From Cellvibrionaceae bacterium 1162T.S.0a.05 (GTDB lineage: Bacteria > Pseudomonadota > Gammaproteobacteria > Pseudomonadales > Cellvibrionaceae), in assembly GCA_000964245.1 (NCBI GenBank), contig LANB01000001.1, positions 161,001-225,000 of the forward strand: a stretch of DNA of 64,000 nucleotides, read 5' to 3'. The first letter of the stretch is position 1. Each line of letters opens with the position of its first letter. Positions 42,058 to 53,190 of this stretch are shown in pieces. The position numbers and the translations under genes were made by a program. A model generated the notes under the pieces. That model was not told the origin of the DNA, did no database searches, and saw only the letters and a list, made by a program, of their open reading frames with translations.

Positions 42058-43860
42058 TTAGTGTGCGCGGTGACGTAGTAACATGCATTCAATATAGTCG
42101 TTCAACTCAAGAGATTTTGAAAAATACCAGCCCTGATACATATCGCAATTTATTGTTTTAAGAATTTCGTGCTCTTCCTGCGTTTCAATACCTTCGGCAA
42201 CCACCTTCATATTGAGGCGGTGAGCCATCTCCACAATTCCGGCATTAATAGCGAGATTACGAGAATTCGTATTCACACTATTAACAAGTGTTTTATCCAG
42301 TTTGAGTATATCCAGCGGTAGCGAGACTAGATGGGTGACCGATGCGAAGCCTGTTCCAAAATCATCCAACGCAATGCGAATACCCATTGCCCGCAAACGT
42401 TCAATATTTGCGCGACATTGCACACAGTTCTGAATCATTTCGCGCTCGCAGAGCTCAAGGCAAATATTATGAGGTTCAAGCTTTGCCTGCTGTATCCAAT
42501 TCAAAAATTGTTTACAGAAATTGGCATTACTCAAGTCCCTCACAGAAATATTGATAGATAGATAACCAATCTCTAGCCCCTCTTGAGCAGCCTGTGTTCG
42601 CAATTCACCGCACTGGCTAACGAGATACTGCACGAGACTTGCGTGCATGGGGGTGGGTTCAAGTAAGGGAATAAACTCCGTTGGTGTCACCCGCCCCAGA
42701 TCAGGCGATTGCCATCGTGTGAGGGCTTCAGCATAAATTTTATTATCATCGCTTACCGGGAAAAGTGGCTGAAACTCGCAGATAAATTCCTCGTTTTCAA
42801 TTGCCTTGGTCAAGTGATGGCTAATTTTAAGATTACGTGTGTAGGTTTGCTCCATGGATTTGGTGAAAAAACAGACCGACGTATTGCTGCTTTTCGCTTG
42901 ATACATTGCCAGGTCCGCTTGCTTCAAAAGTAGATCCAGCGATGGCGCATCGGGATAAAAACTGATTCCGATCGAAGGCTCGCAATACAACTCCTTGCCG
43001 GCAATATGAAAGGGTTGCGAAAAAGTATTGTTCAATCGGCTAACCAGAGAATAACTTTCTGCACGATCTGTTAATAAATCAGTGAGAATAACAAATTCAT
43101 CCCCCCCCATACGGGCGATAAAATCAGAATCGCGCACGACCCCTTTTGCGCGTTCTGCAACTTTTCTAAGCAACTCATCACCAGCACTGTGACCAAGGGT
43201 ATCGTTCACCTGTTTGAAATTGTTGAGATCGAAATACAGTAAGGCGAGTGGCTGCATTCTGCGCTCAGCAATATCAAGGCTTTTGCGCACTGTCGCTTCA
43301 AAAAAGTGACGATTGGGCAACCCGGTCAAGGCATCGTGCTGTGCAAGTCGCTTCAATTGCAGGTTATTGCGCGCAGTTTCTTCAAGCGCCTGTTTGAGCT
43401 GGAGCTCTATACTCTTACGTTCCTGTGCGTAACGTAGACTGCGCCCTAGAGAATTTTCAGTAACTTCATTTTTTGACAGGTAGTCCTGGGCCCCCATCTG
43501 CAAACTTTGCGCAGCTGCAATTTCATCATCCATACCGGTAAGGACTACGAGAGGGAGTTTTGGGAAGAGGTGAGTGATTGCGCGAATATTATCAATGCCC
43601 TGACTGTCTGGTAAATTCAAGTCGAGGATGGCAGCGGCATAGTTCCCTTTTTTTAAGCACTCAATTGCTTCGGAAAGGCGGCTGACCACATGGCAATCAA
43701 CCTCATTGCGGAAGCTTCTCTCGAGCATCACCCGAACAAGTTCAGCGTCTGCGGAATCGTCCTCCACGACCAAAAACGGTCTCGTCGTCACCAACTTGCT
43801 GGCGTCTTGAGTCAGGTGTTGAGCTGGATACATAAAACTGGATACTGCCTGAGTTCCCAT
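42058..43860 (-). CDS. Response regulator with GGDEF and EAL domains
   Basis: A 600-aa cyclic-di-GMP signalling protein. The receiver domain (about 27-145) has acidic pocket EDD (33-35), phospho-acceptor Asp80 in AAILDLNLPD and TG at 108-109. A GGDEF diguanylate cyclase follows with an intact GGDEF (252-256) and an inhibitory RxxD site (243-246). The EAL phosphodiesterase domain has EAL (378-380), NISVRD, ELCE, DDFGTGFASV, KLDK and EGIET, all needed for catalysis, so both activities may be functional. A cognate histidine kinase is encoded just upstream on the same strand. No clear ribosome-binding site precedes the ATG at 43860, so an internal start at 43833 is possible. Confidence 0.93.
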   Translation of the reverse strand: MGTQAVSSFMYPAQHLTQDASKLVTTRPFLVVEDDSADAELVRVMLERSFRNEVDCHVVSRLSEAIECLKKGNYAAAILDLNLPDSQGIDNIRAITHLFPKLPLVVLTGMDDEIAAAQSLQMGAQDYLSKNEVTENSLGRSLRYAQERKSIELQLKQALEETARNNLQLKRLAQHDALTGLPNRHFFEATVRKSLDIAERRMQPLALLYFDLNNFKQVNDTLGHSAGDELLRKVAERAKGVVRDSDFIARMGGDEFVILTDLLTDRAESYSLVSRLNNTFSQPFHIAGKELYCEPSIGISFYPDAPSLDLLLKQADLAMYQAKSSNTSVCFFTKSMEQTYTRNLKISHHLTKAIENEEFICEFQPLFPVSDDNKIYAEALTRWQSPDLGRVTPTEFIPLLEPTPMHASLVQYLVSQCGELRTQAAQEGLEIGYLSINISVRDLSNANFCKQFLNWIQQAKLEPHNICLELCEREMIQNCVQCRANIERLRAMGIRIALDDFGTGFASVTHLVSLPLDILKLDKTLVNSVNTNSRNLAINAGIVEMAHRLNMKVVAEGIETQEEHEILKTINCDMYQGWYFSKSLELNDYIECMLLRHRAH

Positions 43861-43951
43861 GCATTATTTAAGGTATAGCAGAATTTAGCGCAGCCGAAGT
43901 GAGGTTTTTATACCGAATTCAAACCGTGGTTCAGCGGCCTGAGCCACTTAA

Positions 43952-44647
43952 TCATCTAAAGGGCAATATCACTTTTACTTGCAGCCCCTTTTCACCCTCT
44001 TTCTCGCGCTGTTTGAAGACGATTTCGCCGTCGCAGAGCTGTACCACCCTTTCACAATACGCAAGCCCCATACCTAAACCGGGATACTCCTCAGCGCTGT
44101 AGCCGCGCCAAAAAGGTTGTGTGATCTGCCCAAGATGAGAATTGGCCACGCCCAGACCATTGTCCTTGAAGGTGAATTCATGCGCGGTATCGAGCATTTT
44201 GTAACCAAGACTCACACTTCGTGTACGGCTGTCTTTTTTATGGAATAAAACCGCATTTTCAAGCAAGGAATGGAAGAGCACTTCCATATGGGAATAATGC
44301 GCATACACATTGGGTAAAGGGTCGATGTGAATCCAGGTCTCCGCGACAAAGTCGTGGCGCGCTTTCAACTCAACAAGCAGATGTTGCACAAGATCATTTA
44401 GATCCAGCTCACGCTTTTCTCCTGACCTGGTGGCAAGGCGCGAATATGTTAACAAGGCTTCAAGCATTGATTGCGCCTGTTTGCCACCATCCACCACAAA
44501 CTTAAACCATTGAGCTTCCCGCTCGTCCATGCGATCTGCAAATTTACCCTGTAGCATCTCGCTAAAACGCACAACACTGCGGAGCGGTGCGCCTAAATCA
44601 TGGCTAATCCCGTAAACGAGTTTTTGAAATATTTCCTTATCGTTCAT
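43952..44647 (-). CDS. Histidine kinase, cognate of the RR-GGDEF-EAL protein
   Basis: A 231-aa cytoplasmic kinase without a sensor domain in the same chain. The HisKA motif is ISHDLGAPLRSVVRFSEML with the phospho-His; the HATPase part has an N-box-like LLENAVLFHKK, a G1 box DNGLGV and GLGMGLAY. The ATG at 44647 is chosen because AAGGTG lies directly upstream, while the longer frame begins at an unsupported TTG. It ends 91 bp before the response regulator. Sensory input must come from another protein or from an unseen partner, such as the small membrane protein encoded divergently at 44828. Confidence 0.86.
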   Translation of the reverse strand: MNDKEIFQKLVYGISHDLGAPLRSVVRFSEMLQGKFADRMDEREAQWFKFVVDGGKQAQSMLEALLTYSRLATRSGEKRELDLNDLVQHLLVELKARHDFVAETWIHIDPLPNVYAHYSHMEVLFHSLLENAVLFHKKDSRTRSVSLGYKMLDTAHEFTFKDNGLGVANSHLGQITQPFWRGYSAEEYPGLGMGLAYCERVVQLCDGEIVFKQREKEGEKGLQVKVILPFR

Positions 44648-44827
44648 ATCACCTTGCAGGCTCTTCACTTCCTGGCTCGGGGCCAAATTGCCCGTTTAAA
44701 CGCTTAAATATAGCCAGGTGCCTGAATTCCATGCGGATCAGGACGCCACACCAAATGATAATGATATTTATTTGCATTAAAGGGTTATGCTTGATAGACT
44801 CGTATTTCCAGTAACAGGAGAAGAAAG

Positions 44828-44989
44828 ATGAAACCGAGGCTTTTAGACGCTATTGCATTTTGGGCAGCGTGTCTGTGCCTCAATGGTATTTTGCTTTTCA
44901 TGTTGCTGCACGAGCCCGAGCACGGCCCAAACGAGCTTAAGCAAACTTCACACAATGAATACAGGAAAAGCCATGAAACTGTGTTGTAA
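44828..44989 (+). CDS. Small single-pass membrane protein, 53 aa
   Basis: Starts at ATG 44828 with a strong AGGAG just upstream. The product has a hydrophobic segment (AIAFWAACLCLNGILLFMLL, residues 8-27) followed by an acidic/His-rich tail, so it is probably a small inner-membrane protein. Its stop (TAA at 44987) overlaps the start of the 155-aa gene at 44973 by 17 nt in another frame, which suggests translational coupling. It is too short for standard gene finders. No homologue is known to me. Confidence 0.6.
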   Translation: MKPRLLDAIAFWAACLCLNGILLFMLLHEPEHGPNELKQTSHNEYRKSHETVL

Positions 44990-45440
44990 ACATCGGCAAC
45001 TCGCCCACCTTTCATCAGAACAAGCGGAACTCATGTGGCGACGCCTTACACAGTTGGGAGAAGAGAAAATTCTTGCGCAAGAGTGGAACGCTGCCGTTTC
45101 TATGTTTGGTAGCGCCCTGGAAATTACCGAAATTCTTTTGATGCTTGGTAAACACAATACACGCGATACAGATCTTGAAAGGTATCTTGTGACCCTGACT
45201 TTATTTATCGAATGTCTGGGGAACAGCCAATGCACAACCAATTACGAAACCTTCTACCACATCGCTTGTGAAAAACTCAGGGAGGAAAACACCCGTATGG
45301 CTTTTGGTCAAAACCTGGAAACGGTTTTCGGCAAAATTCACGAAATATTCGCTTCATATGCTGACCAATTCAAGGGGTGGCAATCCGCCTCACCTGCTGC
45401 GGGCATGCAACCAGCAATAGCTCCCAATTTCCTGCATTAG
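44973..45440 (+). CDS. Uncharacterised helical protein, 155 aa
   Basis: Unrecognised cytoplasmic protein. The ATG at 44973 is preceded by AGGAAAAG; longer in-frame starts upstream are not supported. The product is almost all alpha-helical (ELMWRRLTQLGEEKILAQEWNAAV, TLFIECLGNSQCTTNYETFY), with four Cys residues and a spacing somewhat like TPR helices (W-N-A-A... G-S-A-L), so a TPR-like fold is conceivable. It is translated after the small membrane protein at 44828 and lies between a c-di-GMP signalling pair and an AraC regulator; no role can be assigned. Confidence 0.62.
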   Translation: MKLCCKHRQLAHLSSEQAELMWRRLTQLGEEKILAQEWNAAVSMFGSALEITEILLMLGKHNTRDTDLERYLVTLTLFIECLGNSQCTTNYETFYHIACEKLREENTRMAFGQNLETVFGKIHEIFASYADQFKGWQSASPAAGMQPAIAPNFLH

Positions 45441-45515
45441 ACCCAATTTTTACATTACAGCCCTACAGAAACTCGATAGACTTGCCCCAATTTCAGGAAA
45501 ATCAACGGCTGGTCT

Positions 45516-46418
45516 ATGAGCTGGATAACGGAATTCAGGGATATTGATTCGCAAGGATTGCATTTTAAGGTCTTCAAACCCGCACCTGAGCTGCATGGCC
45601 TCGTTGCCTATTACTGGTTATTGAAGTGTGCCCAACCCGCCCCCCGGGAAGCAGAACTGATGCTTCCGGATGGCTTTGAAGAAATCATTTTTTCTTTTGG
45701 TGGAAGCTATAAACGTACCCCGGTTTCCGGGAACAAATGCGTACAAAACCTTGAGAAGAGTTACCTGGTAGGCGCCAAAAACCAATCGGTAATGTGTTCA
45801 CGTTACAGCGTATTAAATATGGTTGGTGTAAAACTATTTCCACAAACCCTCGCGGCGCTCGGTCGTTTCCCGGCGGCAAGTATTTTTAACCAACCCATTG
45901 AACTGAAAGACTTTAACATACCTCTCCTATGTGAATTAGAAGACAGGATTTTCCATTCGAACTCAGAACCAAGCTTGATTAAACAGCTGAACCAGGGGCT
46001 TGTAAAACTCCTTGCTCATGTTGAACTCGACCCGACTGTAAGTCGTTCGATAAAACTTATCGGTCAAAATCGTGGATGCATATCGATTTCGACAATCACG
46101 CAAAAGACCTCTTGCCACTATCGAACTCTTGAGAAGAAATTTAAAAACAATATCGGGATGTCACCCAAACAGTTCGCGAAAAATCTACGCTTTGCAACAG
46201 CCTTTTTTGATATGACTCACAATTCAGCACAATTTAATCTTGAGAAATATGGCTACTACGACCCCAGCCATTTCAGCAAAGAATTCCGTTTTTTTACCGG
46301 TCAAACACCCCGGCAATTTATTCTGTCCCGCAACGATCTATCAACGCACGTTTTTGAACACAGTCATCGCTCAGCCAAGGAGTTAGAAAGCAATGCAGCG
46401 AAGCACAATTTCACGTAG
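45516..46418 (+). CDS. AraC-family transcriptional regulator
   Basis: A 300-aa regulator. The N-terminal ~150 residues (HFKVFKPAPELHGLVAYYWLLK, LMLPDGFEEIIFSFGG) match the DUF6597-like sensor domain found in many AraC regulators. The C-terminus has two helix-turn-helix units, ISTITQKTSCHYRTLEKKFKN and YYDPSHFSKEFRFFTGQTPRQF, the usual AraC signature. Its 3' end overlaps the iorB-like gene start by 26 bp, so the regulator probably controls, and is co-transcribed with, the molybdenum hydroxylase genes. Confidence 0.88.
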   Translation: MSWITEFRDIDSQGLHFKVFKPAPELHGLVAYYWLLKCAQPAPREAELMLPDGFEEIIFSFGGSYKRTPVSGNKCVQNLEKSYLVGAKNQSVMCSRYSVLNMVGVKLFPQTLAALGRFPAASIFNQPIELKDFNIPLLCELEDRIFHSNSEPSLIKQLNQGLVKLLAHVELDPTVSRSIKLIGQNRGCISISTITQKTSCHYRTLEKKFKNNIGMSPKQFAKNLRFATAFFDMTHNSAQFNLEKYGYYDPSHFSKEFRFFTGQTPRQFILSRNDLSTHVFEHSHRSAKELESNAAKHNFT

Positions 46419-48600
46419 ACATTTTCTAAAATCCAGTTTTCTTTCCGGGGCCTGGGTCCTCAGTCTCAATCTACCCATGGCAGCACAAGCGAAAACCAAG
46501 CAGCCGTCAACAACCGGCTGGAGTCTTTACGTTAGAGTTCATAAAAATAACCAGGTCACCATGGAATCGCCAGTGATGGAAATGGGCCAATTTATGCGCA
46601 CAACAGGACCAATGATGTTTGCCGAAGAAATGGATCTGGATTGGCAAAGTATCACTTTTATCCGCGACACACGCTTACATCTTAAAAGAGATGACGAAGG
46701 AAAAATCGACTTCCGTTATGTTAAGGCTAACACTGGCGGTAGCCATTCAGTGAGATGGACCTGGGAGTATTTGCGTAAAGCAGGCGCCGCAGCGCGACAA
46801 ATGCTCATTCAGGAAGCATCGGAGAAATTGGGTGTTCCAATAGAAGAGCTTTCAACCACCAGGAATACAGTGGTTCATTCAAAAACCGGAAGGACTATAA
46901 CCTATGGCGACCTTGCTGAAGGTGCAAGCCAGAGACAAATCAATGAAAGCCAAATAACACTCAAAAATAAAAATGCATTTTCAATTATCGGCACTGACAA
47001 GAGAAATATCGACCTAAAAGATATCGTTACAGGAAAACCTCTATTTGGTATCGACGCTGAGTATCCCAACTGCAAGCAAGCTGTAATTGCTCGCGCACCT
47101 GCGATAGGTGCACAAATAGCGAGTTATGACAAAAAAGCCGCGCTTGCCGTACCAGGCGTTCAGCAAGTCGTCGAAATGAGCAGCCAGGAGGAAACGCATT
47201 GGTTTAATGGCAATGTCCAAATTCTCGCAGCGGGTATTGCTGTCGTTGCAGATAATTTATGGGCTGCCATGAAGGGAAAAGCCGCGCTGAACGCGACATG
47301 GAAAAATACCCATGATGCCGCCAAAGAGAATTCAGAAGAACGAATCAAGAAATTTTATGACCTGGTTACTGACGACTCTCCGGCCGAACGCAGTAAAGAT
47401 GTCGGCAATGTCGATGAGGCGTTTAGCAATGCTGATTTTACTGTTGAACGTATTTATGAAAAGCCCCTGCATGCACATGCTTTAATGGAACCATTCAATT
47501 GTATCGCGGATATTCGCGATGATTCGGCGACTATAATCACGGGTCATCAAAACCCGAAAGCGATTGCTGAGGAAGCCGAAAAATATGCGGGAATTGATGC
47601 ACTTAAGGTTGAGGTTATCAGTAAACGCATGGGAGGCGGCTTTGGCCGACGCTACGAACGGGATTTTGTTCGCGAGGCCATTTTACTCTCTAAAAAGATC
47701 GCGCAACCCGTCAAGGTGACGTGGATGCGTGAAGATGAAATTGAACGGGGCATGCATGATCCGGCTTGTGTTGCGCGAGTTAAAGCCGGCGTCAAAGATG
47801 GCAAAATCACTTCCTGGTTTTATCGGCAAGCACAAACCAAAGCGGGCATTCAAGACAGCTGTTTCCCGGAAGGTTTATTCGAAAATTTCCGGGTGGAACG
47901 CTGCAGCAATGAAACCTTTATCCCCGCAGGGCCATGGCGAGGTCCGCAACATCCTGCCTGGGCCTTTGCGAATGAGTCCATGATTGACGAAATCGCATAC
48001 AAACTGGATAAAGACCCTCTCGAATTTCGGCTTGATTTACTCCTGCCAGCAAGAGAATTACCTTATACAAATTGGGGCGCAACCATAAAAGATTCCGGGC
48101 GTATGGCTATCTGTTTTCAGGAGGCCGCGAAAATGGCGGATTGGAAAAGGAAGCGACCCAAAGGGCGAGGCATAGGCATTGCTGGACATGTTTGTCATGG
48201 CTCTTATGCAGCTTTCGTTATTGAAGTTTCTGTTATTGACGAACGCCTGCAATTACATGAAGCATGGGGTGCTATTGATTGCGGTTTGGCAATTAACCCG
48301 AACCACATTCGATCACAAATGGAAGGGGGATTTATCGATGGCTTGAATGCAGCGCTTTTCAACAAAGTTAAGGTTGAGGATGGCAAAGTAACAAATAACC
48401 AATTTGGTCTCTTGCGAATGGGGAAACTCGAAGATGCACCAATTGAAGTCCATACAACAATAATTAGCAATGATCACGAACCAACGGGTGTCGGAGAGCC
48501 TCCAACAGCGCCAGCCGCTGCTGCGTTGGCAAACGCCATATTTGCTGCGAGTGGAAAACGACTTTATCGACAACCCTTCGCTGAAAGTTTTCAAGTTTAG
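46393..48600 (+). CDS. iorB: Periplasmic molybdenum hydroxylase large subunit (IorB-type)
   Basis: A 735-aa molybdopterin-cytosine-dinucleotide-dependent dehydrogenase subunit of the xanthine oxidase/isoquinoline 1-oxidoreductase beta type. It begins with a Tat signal (SRRHFLKSSFLSGAW) and so is exported folded with its cofactor. GGGFGRRYERDFVREA and GPWRGPQHPAWAFANESMIDE are cofactor-binding segments, and the C-terminal GVGEPPTAPAAAALANAIF holds the catalytic Glu. GGAG precedes the ATG. The [2Fe-2S] subunit follows 9 bp downstream; no cytochrome subunit is adjacent. Aldehydes or N-heterocycles are typical substrates. Confidence 0.9.
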   Translation: MQRSTISRRHFLKSSFLSGAWVLSLNLPMAAQAKTKQPSTTGWSLYVRVHKNNQVTMESPVMEMGQFMRTTGPMMFAEEMDLDWQSITFIRDTRLHLKRDDEGKIDFRYVKANTGGSHSVRWTWEYLRKAGAAARQMLIQEASEKLGVPIEELSTTRNTVVHSKTGRTITYGDLAEGASQRQINESQITLKNKNAFSIIGTDKRNIDLKDIVTGKPLFGIDAEYPNCKQAVIARAPAIGAQIASYDKKAALAVPGVQQVVEMSSQEETHWFNGNVQILAAGIAVVADNLWAAMKGKAALNATWKNTHDAAKENSEERIKKFYDLVTDDSPAERSKDVGNVDEAFSNADFTVERIYEKPLHAHALMEPFNCIADIRDDSATIITGHQNPKAIAEEAEKYAGIDALKVEVISKRMGGGFGRRYERDFVREAILLSKKIAQPVKVTWMREDEIERGMHDPACVARVKAGVKDGKITSWFYRQAQTKAGIQDSCFPEGLFENFRVERCSNETFIPAGPWRGPQHPAWAFANESMIDEIAYKLDKDPLEFRLDLLLPARELPYTNWGATIKDSGRMAICFQEAAKMADWKRKRPKGRGIGIAGHVCHGSYAAFVIEVSVIDERLQLHEAWGAIDCGLAINPNHIRSQMEGGFIDGLNAALFNKVKVEDGKVTNNQFGLLRMGKLEDAPIEVHTTIISNDHEPTGVGEPPTAPAAAALANAIFAASGKRLYRQPFAESFQV

Positions 48601-48609
48601 GAGCTGACT

Positions 48610-49077
48610 GTGACTATAAAATTTAAAATTAATGGTCGAACAATCGATCCCACCAATGTCGATATGGAGATGCCCTTACTTTGGTTTCTACGTGAAACAC
48701 AAAAACTCAAAGGCACAAAGTTTGGTTGCGGTATTGGCCAGTGCGGCGCATGCACTGTACATATTGATGGAGAAGCAGTCCGCTCTTGTACAATCCCATT
48801 AGCCAGTCTTAATGGTAAAGACATTCGCACAATTGAAGGACTTGCTAAAAGCGACAATGACCTTCACCCGGTACAACAAGCATGGATCGAAATCGATACA
48901 CCGCAATGCGGGTATTGCCAAAGTGGTCAGATCATGGCCGCAGCCGCACTGCTCGCGAAAAACAAAAACCCTACCGACGAAGAAATTGATAAAAGTATGA
49001 CTAATATTTGTCGTTGTGCGAGTTATACAAGAATCAGAAAAGCAGTACACCAAGCTGCGAAATTTTACGAAGCATAG
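48610..49077 (+). CDS. iorA: [2Fe-2S] subunit of periplasmic molybdenum hydroxylase
   Basis: A 155-aa iron-sulfur protein starting at GTG, with AGGAG overlapping the end of iorB. The first, plant-ferredoxin-type cluster uses [16 protein letters not shown]...C. The second uses CGYCQSGQ and NICRCASY. This is the standard small subunit of IorAB/aldehyde-dehydrogenase-like enzymes; it lacks its own signal peptide and should be carried through Tat with the large subunit. It is the last gene before a terminator. Confidence 0.92.
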   Translation: MTIKFKINGRTIDPTNVDMEMPLLWFLRETQKLKGTKFGCGIGQCGACTVHIDGEAVRSCTIPLASLNGKDIRTIEGLAKSDNDLHPVQQAWIEIDTPQCGYCQSGQIMAAAALLAKNKNPTDEEIDKSMTNICRCASYTRIRKAVHQAAKFYEA

Positions 49078-49120
49078 AAATAAAACCGGTTAAAAACCGG
49101 GCAAGGTTTTACTTCAAACA

Positions 49121-49150
49121 GGCGCTAGCGAAAGCTTAGCGCCTTTTTTT
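49121..49150 (+). terminator. Rho-independent terminator after iorA
   Basis: GGCGCTA (49121-49127) pairs with TAGCGCC (49137-49143), then seven T residues, 44 bp after the iorA stop. It ends the AraC-iorB-iorA unit before the convergent rRNA operon. Confidence 0.92.
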
Positions 49151-49171
49151 CAGTATCTTGTTTTCCAAAAA

Positions 49172-49226
49172 GACATAAAAAACCCCGACCATTGCTGATC
49201 GGGGTTTTGCAATAGAAGCCTGAGGA
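49172..49226 (-). repeat. Second copy of rRNA-operon terminator and 5S tail
   Basis: A 55-bp sequence (GACATAAAAAACCCCGACC... to GCCTGAGGAT) repeats the 57 bp at 49293-49349 with only a few changes. It contains a CCCCGA...TCGGGG hairpin and the last bases of a 5S-like 3' end, which suggests a decayed tandem 5S/terminator duplication. CTACTCTC-AC-GAGAGTAG (49257-49274), between the copies, reuses the 5S 3' sequence and is a near-perfect palindrome. Confidence 0.75.
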
Positions 49227-49292
49227 TACCTGATCCGCATTCGGGGGCGGCGTTCCGCTACTCTCACGAGAGTAGGCCTCCTTCTGCAGCGG

Positions 49293-49329
49293 GACATAAA
49301 AAAACCCCGACCAACGCTGATCGGGGTTT
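49293..49329 (-). terminator. Terminator of the 23S-5S operon
   Basis: On the minus strand ACCCCGA...TCGGGGT is followed by T7, 11 nt after the 5S 3' end. This is the normal intrinsic terminator of an rRNA operon. Confidence 0.88.
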
Positions 49330-49339
49330 AGTAATAGAA

Positions 49340-49457
49340 GCCTGACGATGACCTACTCTCACATGGCGAAGCGCCACACTACCATCGGCGATGAACCGTT
49401 TCACGTCTGAGTTCGGGATGGAATCAGGTGGTTCCAGTTCTCTATTGTCGTCAGGCA
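49340..49457 (-). rRNA. rrf: 5S ribosomal RNA
   Basis: The reverse complement begins TGCCTGACGACAATAGAG and ends ATGTGAGAGTAGGTCATCG with GC pairing to the 5' end, and contains CCATCCCGAACTCAGACGTG and CGCCGATGGTAGTGTGG, the universal 5S core. About 118 nt, normal length. It lies 284 bp after the 23S gene. Confidence 0.96.
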
Positions 49458-49741
49458 AACCGGGATGAGCCTTGTGCTGTTCTGTTCACACAACAACACG
49501 CTCAAATCTGTTTGTCCTTTTACTTCTTCTTTGTACTTCTTAATCTGTACTTCTTACTTCTGTTTTCTTTAAAAAAGGATATTCAAAGTAGTCGATTGAT
49601 GTGTCTGATTCCAGTCTTATCTGTTTCGCACACTGTCCGCTTCGCTATTAAAGCTACACACTGCTTCGTAAACTTTTACTTTCTTCGATTTCTCAATCAC
49701 AAATTGCTGTTTCGTTTGGTGGTGCCAAACCATCTCTGTTA
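49458..49741 (-). other. 23S-5S spacer with inverted rRNA-leader-like segment
   Basis: This spacer is long (284 bp) and pyrimidine-rich. It holds repeated GTACTTCTTA-like units (49529-49560). TTCTTTAAAAAAGGATATTC plus AAAGTAGT (49565-49592) on the plus strand is nearly identical to the leader at 52962-52990 read on the minus strand, so the two are inverted with respect to each other. No tRNA is seen. Confidence 0.6.
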
Positions 49742-52614
<2,873 letters not shown>

Positions 52615-53030
52615 ATATAACACAAATGGCTTTTTTACCCTTCAAAACAAAAGCCAAGCTATGTCTTTTGCTTCAAAGGCCACCATCGCGTTAACTTCAC
52701 AATCAGGATTAAAAAAATCGACTTGGTTTACGATCTTAGCTGTGTGTTTGTTCTCACCTCATCTGTATCACTTCACCCCGCATAAACAGGACGACGCAAC
52801 ACAAACAATTTGAATGCTTTCATAACGAATTACACCGGACATGCATGCTTGATAAAACTCTTTCAACATCGCCCCACTACTACAAGGAACCAGCCATAAG
52901 ACCGATACCCCAAACAGGACAACGCTCAGTTACTCAATCACATTACATTAAGTGCAATGTTACTACTTTGAATTTCCTAATTTTTAAAGAACTTCGCTGA
53001 TTTCAGGGGCTTCAGAGCACCCCGAGCGAG
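52615..53030 (-). ncRNA. Leader region of the 23S-5S operon (boxA-like element)
   Basis: Between the rRNA promoter and the 23S 5' end lie about 415 bp with no tRNA and no 16S sequence. GTTCTTTAAAAATTAGGAAA (minus strand, ending at 52992) resembles the boxA antitermination region of rRNA leaders and spacers. The rest looks like a 16S-23S spacer half that now follows directly on the leader. Confidence 0.7.
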
Positions 53031-53100
53031 GACGCGTATCTTACACTCGCCGATTGCAGAGTCAAGCGCTTTTTCCGCTTTTTTTAAAAGTCTTTTTTGA
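53031..53100 (-). promoter_or_regulatory. Stringent rRNA-type promoter of the 23S-5S operon
   Basis: On the minus strand: -35 TTGACT (53060-53065), 16-bp spacer, -10 TAAGAT (53038-53043), then a GC-rich discriminator (ACGCGTCCTCGC) and an A/T-rich UP-like element upstream (53071-53100). This combination is the hallmark of growth-rate- and ppGpp-controlled rRNA promoters. It shows that the 23S-5S unit is transcribed on its own. The promoter lies next to the divergent GT9 gene. Confidence 0.85.
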
Positions 53101-53190
53101 GAGTCCCTGACAACTTTCTTCCTGATAAAAGCACCTCGGTAGTTCGTGCTAATATGTCTGCAATTTAAGCCTCCGTCTCCGGCTAATGGC

